7,359 bases of DNA from an uncultured Collinsella sp. (lineage in GTDB: Bacteria; Actinomycetota; Coriobacteriia; Coriobacteriales; Coriobacteriaceae), in assembly GCA_900554135.1 (NCBI GenBank), contig USFU01000080.1, forward strand, positions 1 to 7,359. Direction: 5' to 3'. Positions 1 through 5,663 of the stretch are shown one piece after another; positions within the stretch are counted from its first letter, which is position 1, and each line of letters begins with the position of its first letter. A program made the position numbers and the translations under genes. The notes below the pieces were generated by a model that worked only from the letters and a program-made list of their open reading frames with translations, was not told the origin of the DNA and did no database searches.

Positions 1-551
1 CCAAAGATCGCCAGGATAAAGCAGTTGAAACCAAAGATGACGCCCCAGATGGTCTTGCCCGTGTGGTTGGAGACCCATAACGCGATAAAGTCGGTGCCGC
101 CGGTGGATGCGCCGGACTTAAGCGCGATGGCAGCGCCCAGACCCGAGACTACGCCGCCAAAAATGATGAGCATAATCTTGTCGCCCAAAAACGGTGCGAA
201 GTGAAAGACGTTGAGGAACAGCGATGAGAGCACGACCTGCATCATCGAGAAGATGACGAAGCGCTTGCTAATGCCGCTCCAACATAGGAGCGCCACGGGG
301 ATGTTGAGCGCGAGCATACCGAGCGAGATGTCGATGTGAACGCCGCCGAGTGAGGTAACGCGATCGAGCAGGACCGCGACGCCGGTGAGGCCGCTCGGAA
401 GCAGGTCGGCGGGTTGAATGAACGCCTGGATCAGAAATGTCTGGAGAACGGCGGAAATTGTGACCGCCACGGCGGTAATGGCACGGCGGACGATGGTGAG
501 GCGGCCGAGCACGAGCACGCGGTCCGTGAGCTGATCGATGGCGTTCGCCAC
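1..551 (-). CDS. YitT family membrane protein (N-terminal part, runs off the left edge)
   Basis: An open frame of 183 codons begins at a GTG (549-551) preceded by the Shine-Dalgarno GAAAGGAG and continues past position 1 without a stop, so the C-terminus is missing. The start reads MANAIDQLTDRVLV. Hydrophobic segments appear at about residues 22-45, 52-63, 74-91, 98-115, 124-146 and 168-183, fitting a multi-pass inner-membrane protein. The segment ALKSGASTGGTDFIALW (143-159) matches the glycine/serine-rich loop of the YitT/DUF161 family, which usually has five or six helices followed by a cytoplasmic DUF2179 domain; that domain would lie outside the window. The family's substrate is unknown, so no transport role is assigned. 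A 355-bp gap separates it from the HAD gene upstream, so it is probably its own transcription unit. The family call is from motif recognition and is fairly secure. Confidence 0.85.
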   Translation of the reverse strand, partial: MANAIDQLTDRVLVLGRLTIVRRAITAVAVTISAVLQTFLIQAFIQPADLLPSGLTGVAVLLDRVTSLGGVHIDISLGMLALNIPVALLCWSGISKRFVIFSMMQVVLSSLFLNVFHFAPFLGDKIMLIIFGGVVSGLGAAIALKSGASTGGTDFIALWVSNHTGKTIWGVIFGFNCFILAIF

Positions 552-596
552 GCGGGCTCCTTTCGAAGGCAGATGTAGTTGTGAGGCGTGTCGGCG

Positions 597-602
597 ATTG
601 TA
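597..602 (-). promoter_or_regulatory. Candidate extended -10 of the yitT-like gene
   Basis: On the minus strand the sequence TGCTACAAT contains a TACAAT hexamer (597-602) with an upstream TGN extension. It lies 45 bp before the GTG start of the YitT gene. No good -35 lies at 16-18 bp; the nearest TTGAAG is 20 bp away. A 5-bp stem GCACG/CGTGC (603-607/611-615) sits just upstream. Plausible but unproven. Confidence 0.4.
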
Positions 603-690
603 GCACGGAGCGTGCGAGGGCGCTTCAATTCACCCTCCCTCGACAACCAAAACGGGACCAGCAACCCCCACGACCAAAGGCCCAAATTAC

Positions 691-809
691 AAGTGAGTAG
701 ACTTTACGCGACCTGCAGAGCACACCCAAAACCGCCACCCCTGTGACCTGCGGTTTTACTAGAGCAGATGCACTTTGTGCTCGGCCTGCGCCAAAAAGTC
801 TACTCACTT
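691..809. repeat. 119-bp fold-back element with nested inverted arms
   Basis: The outer arms AAGTGAGTAGACTTT (691-705) and its exact complement (795-809) form a perfect 15-bp inverted repeat. Inside it, GAGCACA (718-724) pairs with TGTGCTC (776-782), and AAAACCGC (728-735) with GCGGTTTT (750-757). Three nested stems give 30 base pairs in the same order on both sides, so the whole element can fold as one cruciform or RNA hairpin. I see no convincing target-site duplication at its ends and no transposase nearby. It could be a MITE-like insertion, a dispersed genus-specific repeat, or a structured RNA. The pairing is seen directly; its nature is inferred. Confidence 0.7.
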
Positions 810-856
810 AGCCCGAATCGAAGCCAAACGGATCAAAATAGAAACCAAATTGAGCC

Positions 857-902
857 AATCCACCGCAAAAAACGTTTGAACCCGTGCTTCTCGCGGCGGA
901 TT
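857..902 (-). terminator. Possible 3' hairpin of the HAD gene
   Basis: Just after the HAD stop codon, on the minus strand, AATCCGCCGC (893-902) can pair with GCGGTGGATT (857-866) through nine Watson-Crick pairs and one G-U pair. The loop is 26 nt and contains a T6 run, and no T-run follows the stem. This is not a canonical intrinsic terminator, so it is only a candidate 3' structure. Confidence 0.3.
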
Positions 903-906
903 GACA

Positions 907-1536
907 CTACAAAGCGGCCAAAATGTCGGTCAAATTATCGATAACGGCATCGGCTCGCGATTGATCGAGGTTAACGCCCTCGTGCGGACGCAGCGCCAGG
1001 ACGCGGGCGCCGGAGCGCTTGCCGGCCTCGATACCCAAAGGCGAATCCTCGATAACCAGGCACTCGGCGGGCTCCACACCCACCGCCTCCATGGCACGCA
1101 GGTAGATCTCGGGGTCGGGCTTAAACGCACTGCACTCGTGGCCGCTGATGGTGTAATCCAGCACATCGGCAATGCCAGCGATCTCCACCAGCTCGTCAAT
1201 CAACTCGCGATAGGACGAGCTCGCGATGGCGCACTTCACGCCGCGCTCGTGCAGCTCACGCATCACCGGCTCCGTCTGCTCGTTGAGCAGCTCGGCATAC
1301 GGAACGGGATGGTCCGGGCTATAGACCTGCTTGTACTCCACGCGCAGACGCTCGCGCAGCTCAACATCGTCGGGCACCAGCGCCTCCCAAATGGCGGGCT
1401 CGTTAGACCCCGAAAGATCGGGGATCTCGTCAAAGTGGAACCCCTTCTCTTCCATAAACGCCACGCGACGGCGGTTGTAGAACCACTCGGTATCGACCAG
1501 CACGCCGTCCATGTCAAACAGCACTGCCTTGATCAT
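907..1536 (-). CDS. HAD-superfamily phosphatase, beta-phosphoglucomutase-like (subfamily IA)
   Basis: This 209-residue protein has all four HAD motifs. Motif I is FDMDGVLVDTE (7-17), with nucleophile D8 and acid/base D10. Motif II is the serine in ASSS (105-108), motif III is K139 in FKPDPEIY, and motif IV is VIEDSPLGIEAG (161-172) with D164. Residues 17-80 or so form the small helical C1 cap. Length and motifs fit the cytosolic beta-phosphoglucomutase/sugar-phosphatase group; the substrate cannot be read from sequence. I chose the ATG at 1534-1536 because GGGAGGAG lies 6 nt upstream. A start two codons earlier abuts that Shine-Dalgarno site, and a 44-residue longer frame would run back through the terminator. 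It lies 160 bp beyond the SIS gene and a strong terminator intervenes, so expression with the PTS operon is doubtful. A role in clearing or isomerising a sugar phosphate from that pathway is inference from proximity. Confidence 0.9.
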   Translation of the reverse strand: MIKAVLFDMDGVLVDTEWFYNRRRVAFMEEKGFHFDEIPDLSGSNEPAIWEALVPDDVELRERLRVEYKQVYSPDHPVPYAELLNEQTEPVMRELHERGVKCAIASSSYRELIDELVEIAGIADVLDYTISGHECSAFKPDPEIYLRAMEAVGVEPAECLVIEDSPLGIEAGKRSGARVLALRPHEGVNLDQSRADAVIDNLTDILAAL

Positions 1537-1583
1537 ACGCATCTCCTCCCACCTGCCAAAAAGGGACAGGTTTATTTTGGTAG

Positions 1584-1612
1584 GTTTTACCTGGGGTTTT
1601 GCGGAGCGACAA
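1584..1612 (-). promoter_or_regulatory. Candidate promoter of the HAD gene
   Basis: On the minus strand TTGTCG (1607-1612) and TAAAAC (1584-1589) are separated by exactly 17 bp. Each hexamer matches four of six consensus positions. The pair lies after the SIS terminator and about 48 bp before the HAD start, where an independent promoter would be expected. The match is moderate, so this is a suggestion. Confidence 0.4.
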
Positions 1613-1630
1613 ACACGTCCTCCCCAGAGC

Positions 1631-1663
1631 AAAAAAGGGGATGGGGCGAAAACCCCATCCCCT
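1631..1663 (-). terminator. Intrinsic terminator after the SIS gene
   Basis: On the minus strand a perfect 11-bp stem, AGGGGATGGGG (1653-1663) with CCCCATCCCCT (1636-1646), encloses a 6-nt loop and is followed by a T6 run (1631-1636). It begins 33 bp past the SIS stop codon. It is the clearest terminator in the window and should mark the end of the PTS-SIS operon. Confidence 0.92.
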
Positions 1664-1696
1664 CTCAATCAACCCGCAAGGTCTACTTACTTGTGA

Positions 1697-2680
1697 TTAG
1701 TAGGAAAGCTTCCACATGTAGCGACGCATGGTCAGCGGGTGCTGACGGGCCTCGGCGATCTGGTTGCCGTACTCGCGCATAACGGCGAGGTGCAGCAGCG
1801 GGTTGAAGTAGGTGACGACGCTCGCGGGCACAGCGTCAGCCAGGCCGTAGTCCTTGGAGTCGATCAGAGCGACCTTGGCGCCCATGCGCTCAAGGAAGGT
1901 GAGGGCGCGGGCGTCCATCGGACGGGTAGCGCCATCGGACATGAAGAAGACGTAGGGCTTACCCTCGGTGGAAACCTCGAACGGGCCGTGGAAGTACTCG
2001 CCGGTGTTGTAGGCGGCGGCGTCGATCCACTGCATCTCGGTGAACAGGAAGGCTGCGTGAGAATAAGCCATCTTCTCGGAGGCACCGGAAGCCATGAAGT
2101 AGATCATCTTGTCGTCCTTGAAGTCCTCGGCGAACTTCTTGGCGAGCTTCTTGCAGTGCTGAGCGGCGTTCTCGCAGAGATCGAAGACGTTGGTGAGGCC
2201 GGTGATCATGTCCTCGTAGTGGTCATAGCCCTCGGTCTGCTGAAGGATCTCGAGAGCAAGAGCGATGGCATAGCCGGGCTTCTCGCACTTGGCAGCGTAG
2301 TTGGCGTGGAAGCCGTGAACGATGACGTGGTCGGCGTCGACGGTCAGAGCGGAGCCAGCCTTGTTGGTGAGGGAGACGACCGGGCAGTTGTGCTTCTTGG
2401 CGGTCTTGTTGGCCTCGACGGTCTCGGGCGTGGAGCCACCGAGGGAGCAGGTGATCACGAAGGTGTGCTCGTTGACCCAGGAAGGCGTGTCGTAGTTGAA
2501 CTCGTTAGCGGTGAAGATCTGAACGTTCAGCTTGTCCGTGTTGTTGGCCAGGAAGTACTTGGCGGGGTAAAGGTCGGACATGGAGGCACCGCAGCCGACG
2601 AAGGCGACGCTGTGGATCTCGTGGTTGGACAGGACGTCAGCGACGATCTGCTTAGGGAGGTTAAGGTCGATCTCGTACAT
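1697..2680 (-). CDS. SIS-domain sugar-phosphate deglycase/isomerase, FrlB/GfrF-like
   Basis: This 327-residue cytosolic protein has two SIS (sugar isomerase) domains, about residues 20-145 and 188-300. The first carries VGCGASMSD (28-36) and CSLGGSTPET (78-87), which bind the phosphosugar. The second carries TEMQW (214-218) and GEYFHGPFE (227-235). E215 and H231 are 16 residues apart, the same spacing as the catalytic pair of GlmS (E488/H504) and the fructose-asparagine deglycase FraB (E214/H230). Length and the RRYMWKLSY C-terminus fit the FrlB/GfrF group, which splits fructoselysine 6-phosphate into glucose 6-phosphate and lysine. An amino-sugar-phosphate isomerase is the alternative. I chose the ATG at 2678-2680 because AAAGGA lies about 9 nt upstream; an ATG three codons earlier directly abuts that site. 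It follows the PTS genes after a 198-bp spacer and ends at a strong terminator. Confidence 0.85.
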   Translation of the reverse strand: MYEIDLNLPKQIVADVLSNHEIHSVAFVGCGASMSDLYPAKYFLANNTDKLNVQIFTANEFNYDTPSWVNEHTFVITCSLGGSTPETVEANKTAKKHNCPVVSLTNKAGSALTVDADHVIVHGFHANYAAKCEKPGYAIALALEILQQTEGYDHYEDMITGLTNVFDLCENAAQHCKKLAKKFAEDFKDDKMIYFMASGASEKMAYSHAAFLFTEMQWIDAAAYNTGEYFHGPFEVSTEGKPYVFFMSDGATRPMDARALTFLERMGAKVALIDSKDYGLADAVPASVVTYFNPLLHLAVMREYGNQIAEARQHPLTMRRYMWKLSY

Positions 2681-2770
2681 CTGACACATTCCTTTCGATT
2701 ATTGCGGCGCCACTTTGCCGGACGCACGCAGGGTTACCGTGATTTGGACCGAGTCGCCGGCCCGTTGAGG

Positions 2771-2801
2771 ATGTGACAAAGGAGCTGTCCCTTTGACACA
2801 T
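2771..2801. repeat. REP-like 31-bp palindrome
   Basis: ATGTGACAAAGG and CCTTTGACACAT form an imperfect palindrome: 12 of 15 symmetric positions pair, including two uninterrupted blocks of five and six. Its core word CTGTCCCTTT (complement AAAGGGACAG) recurs exactly at 1560-1569. Its layout (outer TGTG/CACA, inner AAGG/CCTT) resembles the palindrome at 6866-6892. Such short extragenic palindromes are often dispersed by REP-associated Y1 transposases; no such transposase is in the window. Confidence 0.55.
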
Positions 2802-2813
2802 TTAGGGATGGAA

Positions 2814-2844
2814 GCCTGCCTGGGGTATGGGATGCCAGGCAGGC
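2814..2844 (-). promoter_or_regulatory. Intercistronic stem-loop between the EIID and SIS genes
   Basis: A perfect 10-bp GC-rich stem, GCCTGCCTGG (2814-2823) with CCAGGCAGGC (2835-2844), encloses an 11-nt loop 34 bp after the EIID stop codon. No T-run follows on the minus strand, so it is unlikely to be a full intrinsic terminator. It may protect the upstream PTS transcript from 3' exonucleases or lower read-through into the SIS gene. The structure is seen directly; the role is inferred. Confidence 0.6.
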
Positions 2845-2878
2845 CCCCGGGGGAAAGCGGTTAGACGCTTGGTCGCGA

Positions 2879-3712
2879 CTAGGCCAGGATGCCGGCCGCG
2901 GAGAGGGCGATGCCGCCCACGATGGCGATCACGAGAAGCCAACCGGTGTTGACGTTCTTCTTGATGAGCCAGTACATAAGACCGGTGAGGCCAAGGGAGA
3001 TCATCTGAGGCATCATGCCGTCCAGGATGTCCTGGATAACGACGGTGCCCTCAGCGAACTGCAGCGGGGTGGTGGCGCCGATCAGCGTAGCGATCATGCC
3101 GCCCACGGACATAAGACCCACGATGCCGCAGACATACATGAGCTTCTCCATGAGGTCGCCGCCCTGGAGCTTGCTCAGGTACTCGTGGCCACCCTGGTAG
3201 CCGATCTTGGCGGCGAACCAAGTGATCAGCACGGAGGGGACGATGGAGATGAGCATGGCCAGGATCGGGCCCATGATGGAGCCCTGCTGAGCCAGCTGAA
3301 CACCCAGACCAAAGGCGATAACGCGGATGGTGCCCTGGAAGAAGGAGTCACCGATGCCGGAAAGCGGACCCATGAGGGAGGTCTTGACCGCGTTGATCGA
3401 ATCGGGATCGAAGTTCTCGGGATCCCTGGCGTACTCCTCCTCCATGGAGGCGGCGAGGCCCAGGACGAAAGCGCTCGTCTGCGGGGTGCAGTTGTAGAAC
3501 GCCATGTGACGGTGGTAAGCCTCTTTCTTAGCAGCGAGCTGCTTGGGGTCGGACTCATCCGGATAGAGGCGATCGAGCGTGGGAACCATGCCGTAGAGGA
3601 AGCCCATGTTCATCTGACGCTCGTAGTTCCAAGAGGCCTGGATGGCCCAGGAGCGCCAGAAGAACTGGCTGACCTTCTTGTTCAGGGACACGTCCTTGGT
3701 TGCGGTTGCCAT
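2879..3712 (-). CDS. PTS mannose/fructose/sorbose-family EIID component
   Basis: This 277-residue integral membrane protein is the EIID half of the mannose-family permease, which works as a complex with EIIC. The N-terminal cytoplasmic part contains QASWNYERQMNMGFLYGM (25-42). The family hallmark GPLSGIGDSFFQGTIR (115-130) is followed by hydrophobic stretches at about 131-144, 147-168, 190-213, 232-251 and 256-277, and the protein ends inside or just after its last helix. Length is usual for EIID. The ATG at 3710-3712 is preceded by AAGGAGG at good spacing; a longer upstream frame overlaps the EIIC gene and lacks a site. The Shine-Dalgarno sequence overlaps the EIIC stop codon (TAAGGAGG), and only 13 nt separate the two genes, implying co-transcription and tight co-translation. 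Confidence 0.96.
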   Translation of the reverse strand: MATATKDVSLNKKVSQFFWRSWAIQASWNYERQMNMGFLYGMVPTLDRLYPDESDPKQLAAKKEAYHRHMAFYNCTPQTSAFVLGLAASMEEEYARDPENFDPDSINAVKTSLMGPLSGIGDSFFQGTIRVIAFGLGVQLAQQGSIMGPILAMLISIVPSVLITWFAAKIGYQGGHEYLSKLQGGDLMEKLMYVCGIVGLMSVGGMIATLIGATTPLQFAEGTVVIQDILDGMMPQMISLGLTGLMYWLIKKNVNTGWLLVIAIVGGIALSAAGILA

Positions 3713-3725
3713 AGTGTGTTCCTCC

Positions 3726-4520
3726 TTAGTCTTCGTCGTCTTCGAGCGGATCGTAGTCGGAATCGACACCGGCGGCTGCATGGGAACCGTTGAACTTGAA
3801 GCCCATGAAGACGATAGCCAGGCACACACCGATCAGAGCGACCGCGATGACGGACAGGTTGAGGTAGGCGGCGAGCAGGAAGCCGATGAACAGGAACGGA
3901 GTCATACCCTTCTTGATCATCATGGTGAGCAGCAGGGCAAGACCGTAGGCGGTCATGATCTTGGTCGAGACATTCAGACCAGTGGACAGCCACTCGGGAA
4001 CCATGTTGACGATGGCCTGGACCAGGTCGGTACCGACAAAGACGGCCAGGAAGATCGGCAGGAAGTACATGATGGCATACAGACCGGAGCCGGCGCAGAT
4101 GTGCATACGGTAGGCGGTCTTGAACTTACCGTTATCGATCGCGTTATCGGCCACATGGGTGAGGGCGGCGATGATCGAACGGAACACGATGCCGAGGAGC
4201 TGACCCAGGACGGCGACCGGGATGGCGATCGTCATGGCGGTCTCGGCGGAAGCATCGGTCAGGCACGCAAAGGCAGCGGCCACGATGCCGCCCAGGACCA
4301 TATCGGGCGGAACGGCGGCGCCGACCTGCACCAGGCCCATGGACACGAGCTCGACGGCGGCACCGACGGCAAGGCCGGTGGGCACATCGCCCAGCAGCAG
4401 ACCGACGAGCGTAGCGCCAACGAGGGGCTGCTCGAAGTTAAGACGACCGAGCAGGCGGGAGTCCCACATGCAGAACACGCCGACGAGGCCGACGAGCACC
4501 GCACTGATGAACGTATTCAT
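3726..4520 (-). CDS. PTS mannose/fructose/sorbose-family EIIC component
   Basis: This 264-residue inner-membrane protein forms the sugar channel with EIID. The family signature runs from about residue 29 to 80: FEQPLVGATLVGLLLGD, then ELVSMGLVQVGAAVPPD (57-73) and LGGIVAA. Further hydrophobic segments lie at about 97-120, 142-165, 187-202, 207-220 and 222-241. The C-terminal tail (after about residue 245) is hydrophilic and very acidic, ending EDDED, and would lie in the cytoplasm. The ATG at 4518-4520 follows AAAGGAG at 6-nt spacing. The gene lies 36 bp after the EIIAB gene (with a small CAGGC/GCCTG hairpin at 4538-4551 between them) and 13 bp before the EIID gene. Sugar specificity cannot be read from the sequence. 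Confidence 0.96.
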   Translation of the reverse strand: MNTFISAVLVGLVGVFCMWDSRLLGRLNFEQPLVGATLVGLLLGDVPTGLAVGAAVELVSMGLVQVGAAVPPDMVLGGIVAAAFACLTDASAETAMTIAIPVAVLGQLLGIVFRSIIAALTHVADNAIDNGKFKTAYRMHICAGSGLYAIMYFLPIFLAVFVGTDLVQAIVNMVPEWLSTGLNVSTKIMTAYGLALLLTMMIKKGMTPFLFIGFLLAAYLNLSVIAVALIGVCLAIVFMGFKFNGSHAAAGVDSDYDPLEDDED

Positions 4521-4556
4521 ACCCTTCTCCTTTCAGTCAGGCAAATGCCTGGTTGA

Positions 4557-5480
4557 TTACAGCTTGGCGTCGATGTCGACGCTCTGATACGTAGGGGTCT
4601 GCTGGACGTAGAGCTTGATGCCCATGTCGAGCAGCTGGTTGACGTCGGCCTTCTGGGTGGCGTCGAAGAAGACGGAGCTGTCCTTGCCGCCGACCTGCTC
4701 GGCACCGTCGTGGTTGGCGGTGGCGCCCAGGTTGATGGCGTCGAGCTTGTAGCCCTGGCAGAACTGCAGCATCTCGGCCGTGTTGCCAAAGACGAACATG
4801 ACGCGCTCGCCGAGGGTGTTGAGCTTGTCCATCTTGGCAAGGGCACGCTCAACGGTGAAGACGTTCAGGCGCACGCCCTGGGGCTTGGCCAGCTTAAGAG
4901 CGCCCTTCTTGATGTCATCGTTGGCGGCAGCGTTGTCGACGACGATGATGCGCTCGGCCTGAACCTTGGTGGTCCAGGTAAAGACGACCTGGCCGTGCAG
5001 CAGACGGTAGTCAAGACGTGCGAGGACGATCTTGGCGGGACCGGAGCTGTGACGGGGCGCCTTAGCCTTCTTGGCGGGAGCCGCAGCAACCTCGACCGGT
5101 GCGTTGGGGTTGGTCAGACCGGTGCGGGCCTCGTTGATGAGGGCCGCGAGCTCGGCGCCCTTGACGGGGGCGGGGCTCATAGCGAGCGTGAGCGCCAGCG
5201 GGATGTTGAAACCGCTGACAACCGTGAACTTCGTGCCGTTCTTGGAAAGCTCGACCATGTTGTTGTTAACCGAGCTGCCGAGCATATCTGTCAGCACATA
5301 GACGGTGTCGTCCGCGTTGAACGTGGCGATCATGGCGTCCACCTTATTGGTGATGGGCTCCTTGTCGTCACGAGCAAGCGACACGACGTGGACGTTCGAC
5401 ACGTCGCCGAGAACCATCTCGAGCGTGTCTTTGGCGCCTGCGGCCAGGCCGCCATGAGATGCGAGAATGATCTGATTCAT
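4557..5480 (-). CDS. PTS mannose-family fused EIIA-EIIB protein
   Basis: This 307-residue cytosolic phosphotransfer protein combines both soluble PTS domains, as in E. coli ManX (about 320 residues). The EIIA domain (about 1-125) opens MNQIILASHGGLAAG, with H9 the expected site phosphorylated by HPr, and carries VLTDMLGSS (62-70). An Ala/Pro/Lys-rich linker covers about 126-148. The EIIB domain (149-307) contains LARLDYRLLHGQVVFTW (153-169), with H162 the expected phospho-acceptor that passes phosphate to the incoming sugar. Position 158 is Tyr where many family members have Asp or Ser. The ATG at 5478-5480 has a strong AAGGAGGAGG site. It is the first gene of the EIIAB-EIIC-EIID-SIS operon and sits behind the AT-rich regulatory region at 5507-5604. 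Confidence 0.96.
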   Translation of the reverse strand: MNQIILASHGGLAAGAKDTLEMVLGDVSNVHVVSLARDDKEPITNKVDAMIATFNADDTVYVLTDMLGSSVNNNMVELSKNGTKFTVVSGFNIPLALTLAMSPAPVKGAELAALINEARTGLTNPNAPVEVAAAPAKKAKAPRHSSGPAKIVLARLDYRLLHGQVVFTWTTKVQAERIIVVDNAAANDDIKKGALKLAKPQGVRLNVFTVERALAKMDKLNTLGERVMFVFGNTAEMLQFCQGYKLDAINLGATANHDGAEQVGGKDSSVFFDATQKADVNQLLDMGIKLYVQQTPTYQSVDIDAKL

Positions 5481-5506
5481 CTTGCCTCCTCCTTTTCGTT
5501 ATGGTC

Positions 5507-5512
5507 ATTATA
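5507..5512 (-). promoter_or_regulatory. Candidate -10 of the PTS operon
   Basis: A perfect TATAAT (minus strand) lies 27 bp before the EIIAB start codon. No good -35 hexamer lies 16-18 bp upstream, which is usual for activator-dependent promoters. An alternative -10, TATACT, lies at 5543-5548, also without a clear -35. The AT-rich block from 5500 to 5550 contrasts with the GC-rich genes on either side. Confidence 0.55.
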
Positions 5513-5526
5513 ACGTCTTATACGTT
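5512..5526. promoter_or_regulatory. Inverted repeat AACGT-N5-ACGTT, possible operator
   Basis: AACGT (5512-5516) and ACGTT (5522-5526) form a perfect 5-bp inverted repeat touching the candidate -10 and lying in the spacer, where a repressor would block RNA polymerase. A second copy with a 7-bp centre (AACGT-N7-ACGTT) lies at 5588-5604, and a CTAATTAG palindrome lies at 5537-5544. No regulator gene is visible in the window. Binding is inferred from symmetry and position. Confidence 0.45.
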
Positions 5527-5550
5527 GCTTATATTGCTAATTAGTATAAA

Positions 5551-5585
5551 GACCGTTCGCGGGTGAAAATCGACCGTTGACGGGT
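5551..5585. promoter_or_regulatory. Tandem 14-bp direct repeats, possible activator sites
   Basis: GACCGTTCGCGGGT (5551-5564) and GACCGTTGACGGGT (5572-5585) match at 12 of 14 positions and start 21 bp apart, two turns of the helix, so bound proteins would sit on the same face. They lie upstream of both candidate -10 elements of the PTS operon, which lack good -35 hexamers. This arrangement fits activator sites; the identity of the regulator is unknown. Confidence 0.5.
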
Positions 5586-5663
5586 TTAACGTACTTGAAA
5601 CGTTGGGGCTAGGTAGGCCGGCGCTGGCTGGATAACCCCAGGTCGGATGCCGCGCGCAATCTC

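Larger units (their letters stand above)
552..906. other. 355-bp gene-free region between the YitT and HAD genes
   Basis: No credible gene lies here. The region holds the candidate YitT promoter (597-602), the fold-back element (691-809), a possible HAD 3' hairpin (857-902) and otherwise featureless sequence. Two short minus-strand frames cross it: 84 codons at 431-685, which overlaps the YitT start in another frame, and 60 codons at 625-807, which starts inside the fold-back element. They are rich in Arg, Ser and Trp, lack any recognisable domain, and I regard them as chance frames. Confidence 0.6.

Noticed and set aside
625..807. 60-codon minus-strand frame starting in the fold-back element
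   Set aside because: The start lies within the repeat arm, there is no convincing ribosome site and no recognisable domain; the nested inverted repeat explains the sequence better.
691..809. Insertion sequence with terminal inverted repeats
   Set aside because: The element is too short to encode a transposase and I could find no target-site duplication at its ends; it is listed only as a fold-back repeat.
1537..1668. 44-residue N-terminal extension of the HAD protein
   Set aside because: It would be translated from the SIS terminator region; the shorter start has an ideal Shine-Dalgarno sequence and begins right at the conserved first strand of the HAD fold.
1739..2776. 345-codon open frame on the plus strand opposite the SIS gene
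   Set aside because: It is an antisense shadow of a well-supported gene; its translation is a Val/Gly/Leu/Asp-rich string with no domain, and the minus-strand frame carries clear SIS motifs.
2844..2853. CCCCCGGGGG palindrome as a binding site
   Set aside because: A 10-bp self-complementary GC run can occur by chance in GC-rich DNA, and it has no partner site or clear positional logic on its own.
3642..4556. 304-codon open frame on the plus strand opposite the EIIC and EIID genes
   Set aside because: Its product is rich in Gly, Asp, His and Gln without any motif and spans the boundary of two recognised PTS genes, as expected of a codon-bias shadow.
5605..5663. Terminator after the EamA gene
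   Set aside because: A GCCGGC/GCTGGC near-palindrome is present but has no loop of usable size and no following T-run, so I do not call a terminator.
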